DNA of 64,000 nucleotides from Mytilus trossulus (Eukaryota > Mollusca > Bivalvia > Mytilida > Mytilidae). The DNA lies in the NCBI RefSeq assembly GCF_036588685.1, contig NC_086374.1, positions 27,582,886-27,646,885 of the forward strand, in the 5' to 3' direction. The notes below the pieces were generated by a model. That model was not told the origin of the DNA. It worked only from the letters and a program-made list of their open reading frames with translations, and did no database searches. This document shows, piece after piece, positions 37,601 through 60,404 of the stretch; the first letter of the stretch is position 1, and each line of letters opens with the position of its first letter. Position numbers and translations under genes: made by a program.

Positions 37601-38180
37601 GTTCTTTTAAAGGTCCTAATGCTACTTATTTATTTTGGCCTTTTTCAAAATTTATGATGCCTATAGGCTTAATAACTGATAATGTTTATTGATATTCAAA
37701 CTTAATTATTATTCTAGAATTAATAATGTTTTTGTTGAATTTTCAATTTTTAATAATGACAATTAAAGACACCAGACCCAAAATGATTTGCTATGTTTTA
37801 CCTAAACAAAAACCTACATGACCAGTGTTGTATAATAGAAAATAGAAAAACAATTACAAATAAATGCACAATGATCATCGATGCACAATATTCATATCAA
37901 TATAAAGATTTACAACAGAAATACAACAGAAACTTAGATTTTTAAAGCAGCTATGCTATGGTCAAAATATAAAGACAAGGAAAGCACACAAATTAACTTT
38001 ATTTTGTTATTTTGTTATTTCATTTTTCCATGAAAGTTTTTTCTAAAAACAGTGTTCGAACTGTGATGGAATGTACACTTTGAAATAAATACAGCTGAAA
38101 AAGATCGGATTATAGATTTTACTTTAAAAGAAATACTAGTAATCAGCATAAAGACATATAAACTTTAAATATGTATTTTT
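34700..38180. other. AT-rich interval, no coding exon seen
   Basis: Apart from a short (ttttat)n run near 37470-37500, I see only unique AT-rich sequence. The right part may be the 3' UTR of the long Ral transcript. ORFs here have low-complexity, AT-driven composition. Confidence 0.45.
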
Positions 38181-38369
38181 TGCAATCAATATTTATTTAT
38201 TTATGACATTTCACTTTCAGAACTGGTATGACACCATCAGCTATATTCAGAAGACTTATCTGAAGCTGTTCATACAATGTTTAACACTGGTAGCAGTAAC
38301 ATTTAGATCAAGCCTGACTAAAATAATACAATGTCATGTTTAAAAGGCATTCTATGTTCAAATATTTGT

Positions 38370-49064
<10,695 letters not shown>

Positions 49065-49804
49065 GATGTCTTTTTTCTGATTTCCCAAGAATATACAGCT
49101 ACACATGGTAAATAAAGTGAAAACAATTATTATCAGTTTAGGTCCTATAAATAGGCATGTAAAGGAATCAAAAATTACTTGATTACTCATATAATGACAT
49201 ATCTTCTATTTTTAGACATCAAAATCAATACAAGTATTAACAAACATTGAAGAAGTGAACTTAGAAATATGATTTTTAAGTTAATATTCATCAATTGAAA
49301 TCTAGTATGTTCATGATTTTGAAAAACAGAGATTTTAATAACAGGCATATTTTAAAAACATCAAATTCATTATTCTCATTCTGATATCTAAGATTGTGAA
49401 CTGTTGGTTTTACAACTTTTCATTCATGTGTCATTATTTAACATATTAATTTAATCAGTTACATTTGTATTTGTCATAGTGGCAAGCCATGATAATGTTA
49501 TTGGGCAGATATTGAATATTTTTAGGAATAAATAGGATGTTTCAATGTAATGAAATACACATTTCATTTGGTTATGTGCAAAAGGTTAATTTAAGCAGAC
49601 TTTGTCATTCAATTAATATATTTATCATGTTTACAGTAAAAAAACATACAATAGCTTAAACAATATTGCAATGCAGTAGAGAAATATCTCCCTCATCAGC
49701 TGTTAAGTAACAAAGAATACACCATAACGCTATTTGGTGACTTGACTCTTGAGAATTTGTCCTGCCTGAACTATTGATGTCATACCAAAAAAAACACTTT
49801 TCAA

Positions 49805-49910
49805 TTTGTGGTGTCAGATATTCTGTACTATGACATCAAAGTTTTACTCGAAGCTTTGTGATGTCCAGTAATGGCGTACAAATAGTGATAAGGTTTATAC
49901 TGAATAGAGC
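49805..49910 (+). repeat. Dispersed repeat (catcagatattttg family), second copy
   Basis: This is a diverged copy of 3466-3590: 'gtcagatattctgtactatgac', 'gatgtccagtaatggcg', 'gataaggt'. It is in the proposed first intron of the Ral gene. Confidence 0.6.
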
Positions 49911-50234
49911 CATTCAAAACAATCATCAGATTTAAAAAACAGATCATACATGTATGTTTAAACTTGCTTCAACTCTTCGTTTTACTTTCTATTCTGAAAT
50001 AGCCAATTAAGGATGTATACAATAATAGGTGAAGAAAAATCATATGGTGGTGCACTTCTTTTTATGCTACGTATACAGCCCTTTGAAAGTACCTAGTTTT
50101 CATGATTTTCCAAATTTTCATAAATTTCTATCTATTTTTTTACTATTGTTGTGAAAACACAGTTCCACAATTAAAACTTTTTTTCAAACTTTCAATAACA
50201 ATGAACATGATGAAGTGGACCAATCTGATTGAAT

Positions 50235-52006
50235 TTAATTTAAAAACTAGAGGCTCTAAAGAGCCTGTGTCGCTCACCTTGGTCTATGTGAATATTAAAC
50301 AAAGGAAGCAGATGGATTCATGACAAAATTGTGTTTTGGTGATGGTGATATGTTTGTACATCTTACTTTACTGAGCATTATTGCTGCTTACAATTATCAC
50401 TATCTATAATGATTGGCCAAGTAGTTTCTGTGGAAAATGTTACCGGTAGTAAAAATTTACAAATTTTATGAAAATTGTTTAAAATTGACTGTAAAGGACA
50501 ATAACTCCTTAGGGGGTCAATTGACCATTTTGGTCGCATCGACTTATTTGTAAATCTTACTTTGCTGAACATTATTGTTGTTTACAGTTTACCTCTATTT
50601 ATAATAATATTCAAGATAATATCCAAAAACAGCAAAATTTCATTAAAATTACTAATTCAGGGACAGCAACCCAACAACGAGTTCTCTGATTCATCTGAAA
50701 ACTTAAGCGAAGATAGATCTTGACCTGATAATAAATTTTACTTCTTGTCAGATTTGCTCTAAATGCTTTGGTTTTTGAGTTATAAGCCAAAATCTGCATT
50801 TCAGCCCTATGTTCTATTTTTATCCATGGCGGCCATCTTGGTTGGTTTGGCAGGTCACGCCACACATTTTTTAAACTAGATACCCCAGATATGATTGTGG
50901 ATAAGTTTGGATTAATTTGGCCTAGCAGTTTCAGAGGAGAAGATTTTTGTAAAAGATATGTAAAATTTACGAAAAATGGTTAAAAATTTACTTTAAAGGG
51001 CAATAACTCCTAAAGTTGTCAACTGACCATTTTGGTCATGATGACTTATTTGAAAATCTTGCTTTGCTGAACATTACTGCTGTTTACAGTTTATCTCTAT
51101 CTATAATAATATTCAAGATAATAACCAAAACAGCAAAATTTACTTAAAAATTACCAATTCAAGGGCAGCAACCCAACAACGGGTTCTCTGATTCATCTGA
51201 AAATTTCAGGGCAGATAGATCTCGACCTGATAAACATTTTTACCTCTGTCAGATTTGCTCTAAATGCTTTGGCTTTTGAGTTATAAGCCAAAAACTGCGT
51301 TTTACCCCTATGTTCTATTTTAAGCCGTGGTGGCCATCTTGGTTGGTTTGGCGGGTCACACTACACATTTTTTAAACTAAATACCCCAAAGATGACTGTG
51401 GCCAAGTTAAGATTTATTTGGCCCAGCAGTTTCAGAGGAGAAGATTTTTGTAAAAGATATATAAAATTTACGAAAAATGTTTAAAAATTTACTTTAAAGG
51501 GCAATAACTCCTAGAGGGGTCAACTGACCATTTTGGTCATGTTGACTTATTTGTAAATCTGACCTTGCTGAACATTATTGCTGTTTACAGTTTATCTCTA
51601 TCAATTATAATATTCAAGATAATTACCAATTCAGGGGCAGCAAGCCAAAAACATGTTGTCCGATTCATCTGAAAATTTCAGGGCAGATAGATCTTCACCT
51701 GATAAACAATTTTACCCCATGTCAGATTTGCTCTAAATGCTTTGGTTTTTGAGTTATAAGCCAAAAACTGCATTTTACCCCTATGTTCTATTTTTAGCCA
51801 TGGCGGCCATCTTGGTTGGTTTGGCGGGTCACGCCACACATTTTTTAAACTAGATACTCTAATGATGATTGTGGTCAAGTTTGGTTTAATTTGGCCCAGT
51901 GGTTTCAGAGAAGAAGATTTTTGTAAAAGTTAACGATGCAGGACGACGACGGACGCAAAGTGATGGGAAAAGCTCAATTGGCCCTTTGGGCCAGGTGAGC
52001 TAAAAA
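50235..52006. repeat. 1.77-kb repeat of about 3 x 500-bp units, inverted ends
   Basis: 'caataactcct' starts near 50498, 51001 and 51500, so units are about 500 bp. Each carries 'gaccattttggtc', 'gctgaacattattg', 'gcagcaacccaacaac', 'gtcagatttgctctaaatgc' and 'ggcggccatcttggttggtt'. The ends are 'gagcctgtgtcgctcacctt' and 'gccctttgggccaggtgagc', so the ends contain an inverted 'gctcacct/aggtgagc'. No protein. In the proposed Ral intron 1. Confidence 0.8.
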
Positions 52007-52664
52007 ACAGGTGCTCTGCAGGGCGCAGATTTATACAACGGCAGAGGTCAAACCCTGTCCAGTTGGGGCAAGTATGGACACAACATTTAAGCTTGATACA
52101 GCTCTGAATTATGATTGTGATTAAATAGTTGACACAACATAGGTTTCTGACACAGAATGAATGTGGTCTAAAATCTTAAACTTAAAAATTTAAATTGGAC
52201 ATTTACCTATTATGGTCCAATATACAAAATCTAAATACATGCCACATGGTTAGATTTAGCATATATCATAGAACTCCAAGAATTAAATTTTTGATGAAAT
52301 CAAATAATGTTCAATTTTAGACCCTTTAGACCTTTGTTTACTATTACATAGTGTTTCCAGCAGAATGTTTTCAAAATTGGTGAGGTATGACGCCCTGTCG
52401 TGTTTCTTGACATACAGCTCTTTAAGGAATTTTTTTTAGCAACATGTCCCTTTTTCATAGTATTTTAAATTGCCCTGCTGTAATTTTAATATACATTTAG
52501 GTGCTGCAAGTCACCTTTTAGCAAGATCATTTCTAGTTATTGCCCTTGATACTAAATCATAATACTAAAGGCCAACATTTAATTGAATTTCATAATTATG
52601 TTTGAACAGTTTCGAAGCAAAGGAGTACAACAAGATTCCTGATTGAATCTAATACATTTGTAAA

Positions 52665-54140
52665 AGGGACAACACCTTTTTGTACCACTACTAATAGGGA
52701 CAACATCTATTTGTACCTCTACTAATAGGGACAACATCTATTTGTACCACTACTATTAGGGACAACATCTTTTTGTACCTCTTCTAATAGGGACAATATC
52801 TATTTGTACTTTCATAATAGGGAGATCATCTATTTGTACCTCTACTAATAGGGACAACATCTATTTGTACCACTACTAATAGGGACAACATCTATTTGTA
52901 CCTCTACTAATAGAGACAACATCTATTTGTACCACTACTAATAGGGACAACATCTTTTTGTACCTCTTCTAATAGGGACAATATCTAATTGTACCTCTAT
53001 AATAGGGACAACATCTATTTGTACCTCTACTAATAGGGACAACATCTATGTGTACCTCTATAATAGGGATAACATCTATTTGTACCTCTACTAATAGGGA
53101 CAACATCTATTTGTACCTCTATAATGGGGACAACATCTATTTGTACCTCTACTAATAGGGACAACATCTATTTGTACCTCTACTAATAGGGACAACATCT
53201 ATTTGTACCTCTACTAATAGGGACAACATCTATTTGTACCTCTACTAATAGGGACACAATCTATTTGTACCACTACTAATAGGGACAACATCTATTTGTA
53301 CCTCTATAATAGGGATAACATCTATTTGTACCTCTACTAATAGGGACAACATCTATTTGTACCTCTATAATAGGAACAACATCTATTTGTACCTCTATAA
53401 TAGGGATAACATATAATTGTACCTCTATAATAGGGACAACATCTATTTGTACCTCTACTAATATAGGGACAACATCTATTTGTACCTCTTCTAATATAGG
53501 GACAACATCTATTTGTACCTCTACTAATAGGGACAACATCTAATTGTACCTCTACTAATAGGGACAACATCTATTTGTACCTCTATAATAGGGACAACAT
53601 CTATATGTACCTCTATAATAGGGACAATATCTATTTGTACCTCTATAATAGGGACAACATCTATTTGTACCTCTACCAATAAGAACAACATCTATTTGTA
53701 CCACTACTAATAGGGCAAACATCTATTTGTACCTCTACTAATAGGGACAATATCTATTTGTACCTTTATAATAGGGAGAACATCTATTTGTACCTATACT
53801 AATAGGGACAACATCTATTTGTACCTCTACTAATAGGGACAATATCTATTTGTACCTTTATAATAGGGAGAACATCTATTTGTACCTCTATAATAGGGAC
53901 AACATCTGTTTGTACCTCTACTAATAGGGACAACATCTATTTGTACCTCTACTAATAGGGACACAATCTATTTGTACCTCTACTAATAGGGACAACATCT
54001 ATTTGTATCTCTACTAATAAGGACAACATCTATTTTTACCTCTACTAATAGGGACAACATCTAATTGTACCTCCATAATAGGGACAACATATATTTGTAC
54101 CTCTACTAATAGGGACAGCATCTATTTGTACCTCTATAAT
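52665..54140. repeat. 1.47-kb minisatellite, about 30-bp unit, near 48 copies
   Basis: The unit is 'agggacaacatctatttgta' followed by 'cctctactaat', varying by 'ctataat' for 'ctactaat'. Copies cluster in higher-order patterns (alternating accent on 'ctactaat' and 'ctataat'). Minus-strand ORFs of EVQIDVVPI repeats are a by-product. Confidence 0.95.
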
Positions 54141-55299
54141 TTTAAAATATAGATCCAAGCAATCATTTATAACTTTACAATGAAAAAAACAATGTACATG
54201 TATTTTTATGATAATTACATGAACAATCTGATGTTTGTTTATATTTTCATTTTTTTCTGTTTGATTTGTGAAGACGTCTGAATTTGTTTGTGAATTTATG
54301 ACTGCTTCCATACTGTTGATATCAAATTGAAGAATTCAGTTTTGAATAAAAAGAAAAATCAACAATGTGTTGTTAAAAAAATACAAAAACACACAGAAAA
54401 TGACAGACGGAAAATGGAATAAAAGCAGAAGAATATGTATAATAAAAGTATGGCTATACAAATCGTTGAATACATCCAAAAAATATTTTGTACAATTATG
54501 AGCCCAGGTACAAATGTAGCTACGTATACATGTATGATTGGTATAATCATGTGAGATCAAATTAACCGTATTTAGCTCTTCTTCTCTGTGCATCTTAAAG
54601 ACAAATTATGCATGCTCTTGGCCATGTCCACTTTCAAAACACACCTTATGACAGCCTCTGTGATCCAGTATTACAGTTTATAACTGAAGTTAGATTGAAA
54701 TGAGACAGTTGCACAATGAACATGATCAAGATTCTATTTAGCTGAGTCCAGAAGTGATAATTTTATTACTAAATTAAAAGGACTAAAATTAGTAATAAAC
54801 ATATCTTTATTTCTTCCTGTATGAAACATTGGTACATTCAATTATATCCCTATTCATTTAAACAGTGTCTATATTTCTATGTAAAGAGTGCTCTAAAAGT
54901 GAAATCCTCTGCCCTTAAAATGTAACCAATCATGCTTTTGGTGCCTTCTCGAAAAAAAAAAATACCCTGCCCTTTTCAAAAGCTGCAGGAAACATGTACA
55001 TGTACACCAATAAATATTCTACATTAAATGACGATTAATATTCATTGGAAGTTATAAACTTCTGACAGAAAAAGGTTATTTTTCCATCTTTTTAACTAGT
55101 CCATATAATTTTGACGTCTTAAAGTTAAAAGGGTTTTACTTTTTTTCTTTGACACCTTACATCGAAACTACATGCATGTATGTCATAATTATTTGGACAA
55201 CAAAGTTTTTTTCCATGTTTCTCTATTTATTAAAGTCATAAGAAACCTCAAATTAAAAAAAATAATGCATATGTTTTTTATATAACTCAATGGATAAAA

Positions 55300-55400
55300 T
55301 TGAGAATGGAAATGGGTAATGTGTCAAAGAGACATTACAACCCGACAAAGAAAAAAACAACAGCAGAAGGTCACCAACAGGTCTTATTTTCATTATAAAA
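55300..55400 (-). repeat. Dispersed repeat, minus copy of 4625-4770 type
   Basis: 'gaatggaaatgggtaatgtg', 'aaagagacattacaacccga', 'gcagaaggtcaccaacaggt'. Confidence 0.65.
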
Positions 55401-55873
55401 CTTATGTTCATATACTTTTTTCTGAAGAAAATTCTTTATAATTTATTCATATATAAAAGAAGTTTACTTCCAGATAGCAATTCACACGACATATTTTCCG
55501 TATTCAAAGTGACCTCAGTGTGATCCATCTTGTAAAAATCCGGTGATCGCAATACGCATGGCTGTCCTTAAAATAAACTATTATCTAAATTTAAATGTTA
55601 AACACATGCTCAATTTCCATGCTTTTTTGTTGATTGTTGACAAACCAGTTTTTTCCCTATAGGGTTTATGCATGGTAGTACCCCATGCATTAATTAAGGC
55701 CGCCATCCTTCAAATCTTGAAATTCTTTATTACTCTATACAAGTCCCCATCCTTCAAAATTCATGCCCACCATCCATTCAGCCAATCCCACTATCCTTCA
55801 ACACATTTCTTGTGAAAACACTGCAAACAGGTGACAATCGTTAAACCGGCTTCAAAACACGAACTTTAATTAC

Positions 55874-55925
55874 CTGCCATATTTTCCCACCAACACTGAC
55901 ATACTGACCGATTGAAAAAAAATTG
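55874..55925 (-). other. RALA: Candidate 5' noncoding exon of the Ral gene
   Basis: On the minus strand 'gggaaaatatggcag' is followed by a good donor (GTAATTAAAG) at 55873. The preceding ~50 bp are not repetitive. A noncoding exon is required somewhere right of 49076. The 5' limit is a guess; 55480-55600 is an alternative promoter candidate. Confidence 0.3.
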
Positions 55926-57429
55926 AGGATTCCACGAAATTTATGTGAAAAAATTATAAATTCGTGCACAGAATATTATGTTTATGATGTTTGAATGCGT
56001 TGGTTCAAGAATTGGAAGAGCATTATTTTTCACCGGACACTCGTTTCTTATGATTTTAATTTGAAATAATAATAATTGCAAGATTATTTGATGCTAAGAT
56101 TTTTTTCTTTTTGATTAATATGCCGTGCTGTTGCTTGGTAAGCCTTTCTTGACTAGACTCTAAAGGGAGACCCCCCATAATATTGGCATACATTGGTCAT
56201 TTTATCAGGAAGTTCCCAAACCTGTGTAAGCTGTAATGCTAATTAGAGTTGTCAATGGGTTAGTTTTACAACATCAAAAGCACATACAAAGGAACTGTAC
56301 ACTGAGTTAGATGTTTCAGTAATTTGAGTAAAACTATAGAGATTAAATGAAAAGGGTGTGTCAAAAAAATATGACTTAAAAATCATAAATGAGAATATGA
56401 TGAGTCTTCATTCATAATCTCGTGTGTTTTTATAACTTGAGTCAATTTGGGTGATAATAACTCCAAACATAATGTAAATGACAGCATGTGGTGAATCTTG
56501 CAGGGGTCTTAGACTTGAAAAAATAATTTACAAATTATTTTGGTCACAAACTTAAACCCGATGAAAATGTCATTTTTGACAGATACTTTATATCTTCTTT
56601 AGCCAAATTCTTCTTGTAAATCGTATAAACCTTACCTTTATTTAATAGTTGCACAATTAACCTATACAATAGACACCAATATCGAATTCAAGCCATAAAC
56701 ACAAGTTTGTAAACATTTAAATTTCTCCAGCAAAGTGGAAATGGTTCAGTTTTGTTGCATTGTGGGTACCCATTTCGGTACATACATTTTACGGAATACT
56801 GAAGTAAATAAACGACACGAATTAAATTGAAGAGAAGTAACTCGTGTTGAAATCATATACACAAGACAAGAATTAGTCTTTCAAAAAGCTTGTCTGACTT
56901 CAGCATAAATCTAAAGTGAGTTGAAAACAGGCCTTGCACTGTTATACTAATGATAAAGTTAGTATAATAGTCCAAGATCAGCAGATGTCCCCTATTCAGA
57001 GCTTGACATTAAATGTATAAATGCACTGGTATATGTAGGTTTGATCCACCTTTCGGCTACATTTCTTCAGTATAAGCCGTAGTCACAGCTTAATGTTAAT
57101 CTATGTAGAAAATGCCTGTAACAAGTTAGGAACATGTCAGATGTTGCCCATTCGTTTAGTGTGTTTGAGTTTTTGATTTCAGTTGCCATTTGATTAAGGA
57201 CTTTCCATTTAAAATTTTCCTCGGAGTTCAGTATTGTTTGTGAATTAACTTTTTTCTTACCTAACACGGTATGGGGACTTCTTTTTGTCTTTTGGTTGTG
57301 TTAATTGTGTAGCTATTGTTGTCACCATGATCAATTAAAATGATTAAAGTCGTCTGATTTTATACATTGTAATATACAATAAGTTTTGTGATTTTGTTGA
57401 TTTATATCAAGTGCTTTATGATGTTGTAA

Positions 57430-57895
57430 TGAAATCACTTATTAGTGAACTGTTACAAGTGATGGTGCCTAGTATATGTTGTCATCTATCATATTTATTT
57501 TGTCGTTTATTGTTTTGTCACAAATAAAGTCGTTGGTTTTTTTTCTCATTTCAATTGTTTCCCAATATTTCATGTTACGGCATGACCATATTGTATATAC
57601 GGTTTTGATCGTTAAAAGCCGTATGGAAATCTATAGTTGCGTAATCCACACTAGTTGAATATATATGCTGTTCTTTCATTGGCAAGCATATCCGTGACAA
57701 CTCCTTATAACATGTTCAATTAAATATATAATCTCAAGTCTACACAGTTAATCTGTGTGGCATACTAGTAAAAAAAAACATAATTCTTATCCAATTCTGA
57801 AGTTGACTATTTACAACTGTCTTTATATAGGTATAAGAAAATCAGTTTCATTACAACATCACGACGATCACTTGTAACAGTTCACTAATAAGTGA
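57430..57895. mobile_element. MITE-like element with 33-bp inverted repeats
   Basis: 'aatcacttattagtgaactg' plus 'ttacaagtgat' near 57432-57463 is repeated inverted near 57860-57893. A neighbouring 'gatgttgtaatga' word also occurs at both ends, in permuted order, as if both termini derive from a tandem sequence. No clear TSD. Confidence 0.55.
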
Positions 57896-58019
57896 TTTTC
57901 ACTTGATTTAAAAACTTCATTAAAAAAAGGTCAGGCCAAGTCAAATAGAATATTAAATATTGAAATAATAACATAACACCCCTCACCCATCCACCCTCAG
58001 TATCGTAACTATATCCCTT

Positions 58020-58290
58020 CTGAATAATTATATATAAGAAGATGTGGTATGAGTGCTGAATGCGGAGACAACTCTCCATCCAAGTCATTTGTAAAAGTAA
58101 ACCATTATAGGTAAAAGTACAATCTTCAACGAGGAGCCTTGGCTCATATCAAATAGCAAGATATAACGGGCCTCAAAATTACTAGTGTAAAACAATGCAT
58201 ATGGGAAAACCAACGATCTAATCTATATAACGAGAAACGAAAAACACGTATATGAACCACATCACCAAACGACAACCATTGAACATCAGG
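58020..58290 (-). repeat. Dispersed 'ggccgtac' family, minus copy
   Basis: 'gaagatgtggtatgagtgc', 'gagacaactctccatccaag', 'gaggagccttggctcatat', 'aacgagaaacgaaaaacacg'. The continuation (58290-58340 and 58608-58800) parallels 59640-59870, with the hairpin MITE inserted between. Confidence 0.7.
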
Positions 58291-58340
58291 TTCCTGACTT
58301 AGGACAGGAGCAAGCAAATGCAACAGGTTTAAATGTTTTA

Positions 58341-58607
58341 CAGCACATTTCAGTCAGGATGTAGCTAATGATAATATCTTTGGTTAGCTTGCTTGTTAGC
58401 TGAACCGTGAAGTCGTTGTTAGGTAAGGTAAACTTCCCTCCTTTAATAGTAGACTAGCCCAACAGATAAACAATCTATCTCTCTGAAGGACTAAGTCACT
58501 TTAAAAGGAGGGAAGTTTACCTTACCTAACAATGACTTCACGGTTCAGCTAACAAGCAAGCTAACCAAAGATATTGCCATTAGCTACATACTGACTGAAA
58601 TGTGCTG
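58341..58607. mobile_element. Foldback MITE, 267 bp, TA target duplication
   Basis: Arms of about 106 bp (58341-58446 and about 58502-58607) are near-perfect inverted repeats starting CAGCACATTTCAGTCAG. They are separated by a ~55-bp loop. TA flanks both ends (58339-58340 and 58608-58609). TA duplication and CAG-starting termini suggest a Tc1/mariner-type MITE. No transposase. Confidence 0.85.
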
Positions 58608-58859
58608 TAATAGGTACCAACCTTGTTTAACCCATACCTGTAGTGATCTGTAGTGTAACATCACAAAATAGAAAGACACTTCTATAAAATAACAACTGAT
58701 TTGGCTTAACTCAATCAAAATTGTGTTGTTTTAAAAACTCATAATTTCTTCTTACTTAAAATTTTAGCATAAAAAGAGAAAGTTGTTGAAAAAATCTTTA
58801 GAATTTTCTTGAAAAATGCACCGGGTTAACAAAAGTATTGTATATAGTATAAGACTTAG

Positions 58860-58998
58860 TGTAGGCATTTTTATTCAAGCAACGTTCCGCTATGTAGATG
58901 ATGTCCTCTCACAAAATAATTTGAAATTTCACATGGTGACTACGTTCGTTGACCGCAGATCCTATCCACTCAAACTTGAACTAAAGGTGATTATATAG
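58860..58998 (+). pseudogene. Reverse-transcriptase fragment (FRYVDDV)
   Basis: One frame reads TFRYVDDVLSQNNLKFHMVT then YPLKLELK. The YVDD catalytic box and the following N-N-F and YP.KLE.K steps match the RT remnant at 62095-62815. It is cut off by the dispersed repeat at 58990. Confidence 0.75.
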
Positions 58999-59180
58999 AT
59001 ATAAGAAGGTGTGGTATGCGTGCCAATGAGAGAACTGTCCATCCAAGTCACAATATGTAAAAATAGACCACTATAGGTCAAAGTGTTGTCTTGGCTAACA
59101 CCAAACAGCAAGCTATAAATAGTCCCAAAATTGACTAGTGTTAAACCATCCAAACAGGAAAACCAACAGTCTGATGAGTT
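58995..59180 (-). repeat. Dispersed 'ggccgtac' family, minus copy
   Basis: 'gaaggtgtggtatgcgtgcc', 'gagagaactgtccatccaag', 'accaaacagcaagctataaa'. It directly follows and truncates the RT fragment. Confidence 0.7.
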
Positions 59181-59224
59181 AAGCCTTTTTCAACTGATTT
59201 TTATAGTTCGTTCTTATGTTGTAC

Positions 59225-59590
59225 TTTTATACCACTGTCCCAGGTTAGGGGGAGGGTTGGGATCCCGCTAACATGTTTAACCCCGTCACATTATTTATGT
59301 ATGTGCCTGTCCCAAGTCAGGAGCCTGTAATTCAGTGGTTGTCGTTTGTTAATGTGTTACATATTTGTTTTTCGTTCATTTTTTTACATAGATAAGGCCG
59401 TTAGTTTTCTCGCTTGAATTGTTTTACATTGTCTTATCGGGGCCTTTTATAGCTGACTATATGCGGTATGGGCTTTGCTCATTGTTGAAGGCCGTACGGT
59501 GACCTATAATTGTTAATGTTTGTGTCATTTTGGTCTTTTGTGGATAGTTGTCTCATTGGCAATCATACCACATCATCGGCTTCTTTTTTA
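59225..59590 (+). repeat. Dispersed 'ggccgtac' family, long plus copy
   Basis: The most complete copy in the window: 'actgtcccaggttaggggga', 'cccaagtcaggagcctgtaa', 'cggggccttttatagctgac', 'gttgaaggccgtac', 'gttgtctcattggcaatcat'. It faces the minus copy at 58995-59180. Confidence 0.75.
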
Positions 59591-60301
59591 TATAATCTAA
59601 ATACAAAACGAGAAAACGAGAAACACTTATATATAAACCAAATCGACAAATACTAGCTACTGAACATCAGACTCCTTACTTATGACAGGTGCAACCAAAT
59701 GAAGCGGGTTTAAACGTTTAAAAATGTATCAACCTTCACCCTTATTTGAAACAATATAGATTGAGTAACATTATATCATAGAAAGCAACACTATAAAATA
59801 TCAATTGAAATGGCTTAATTCATTTAAAGACATATTATAAAAAACAAGTTTTTAAACTCTGAATGAATAAATTTGATCTGTGACACAATTTGAATACAAA
59901 ATCAATAAAAGAAGTGATGATATATTAAACAATTTCAGAAAGACATGGTGGCCGGATGCAGCCCTTTCGTCTTTTTGCGTTTTCTTGTTTCACTTTCAGG
60001 TGTGAAACTATATATTCTAGAGTTGGCGTGAATCAGATGTGGATATTAAATAAGCCAAAGATCTTTTAGAGTATATGATATAATCTAGGACTCTTTCATC
60101 TTACAATAGTATTAAAACAGTTGACTTTTCTACACTTTACCCAAGTATTCCCTACTCAAAGCTAAAAGACAAATTGAAAGCGTTGTTGTTGCTTTGTTTC
60201 ATAAAATAAAACAGTGGCCAACGTAGAAACAAGTATCGTGTCTTCGGGAGGGAGAAATCATATTCTTTGTAAAGAATCACTCTGATTTAAACAAAGAATT
60301 C

Positions 60302-60404
60302 TCTGAAACTGACATTGGCTCGAGGTATAGGGTGAGGGTTGAGATCTCAAAAAACATGTTTAACCCCGCCGCAATTTTGCGCCTGTCCCAAGTCAGGAGC
60401 CTCT
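60302..60404 (+). repeat. Left half of an interrupted dispersed repeat
   Basis: 'tagggtgagggttgagatct', 'tgtttaaccccgccgcaatt', 'cccaagtcaggagcctct'. The right half resumes at 61844 with 'cctctggcctttgttagtc'. The intervening 1,439 bp are the inserted TIR element. Confidence 0.7.

Larger units (their letters stand above)
54150..57400. other. Intergenic and possible Ral promoter region
   Basis: No coding exon is supported apart from the noncoding candidate above. The short frame at 56741 (MVQFCCIVGTHFG) only faintly resembles a THAP start and is not called. Confidence 0.4.

Noticed and set aside
53276-53570. Minus-strand ORFs with EVQIDVVPI repeats
   Set aside because: By-product of the minisatellite; unit length and variants do not preserve a frame over the array and no start context or conserved domain exists.
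56741-56830. Possible THAP-like start (MVQFCCIVG...)
   Set aside because: The C2CH spacing is incomplete, the frame stops after 29 codons and no continuing exon was found.
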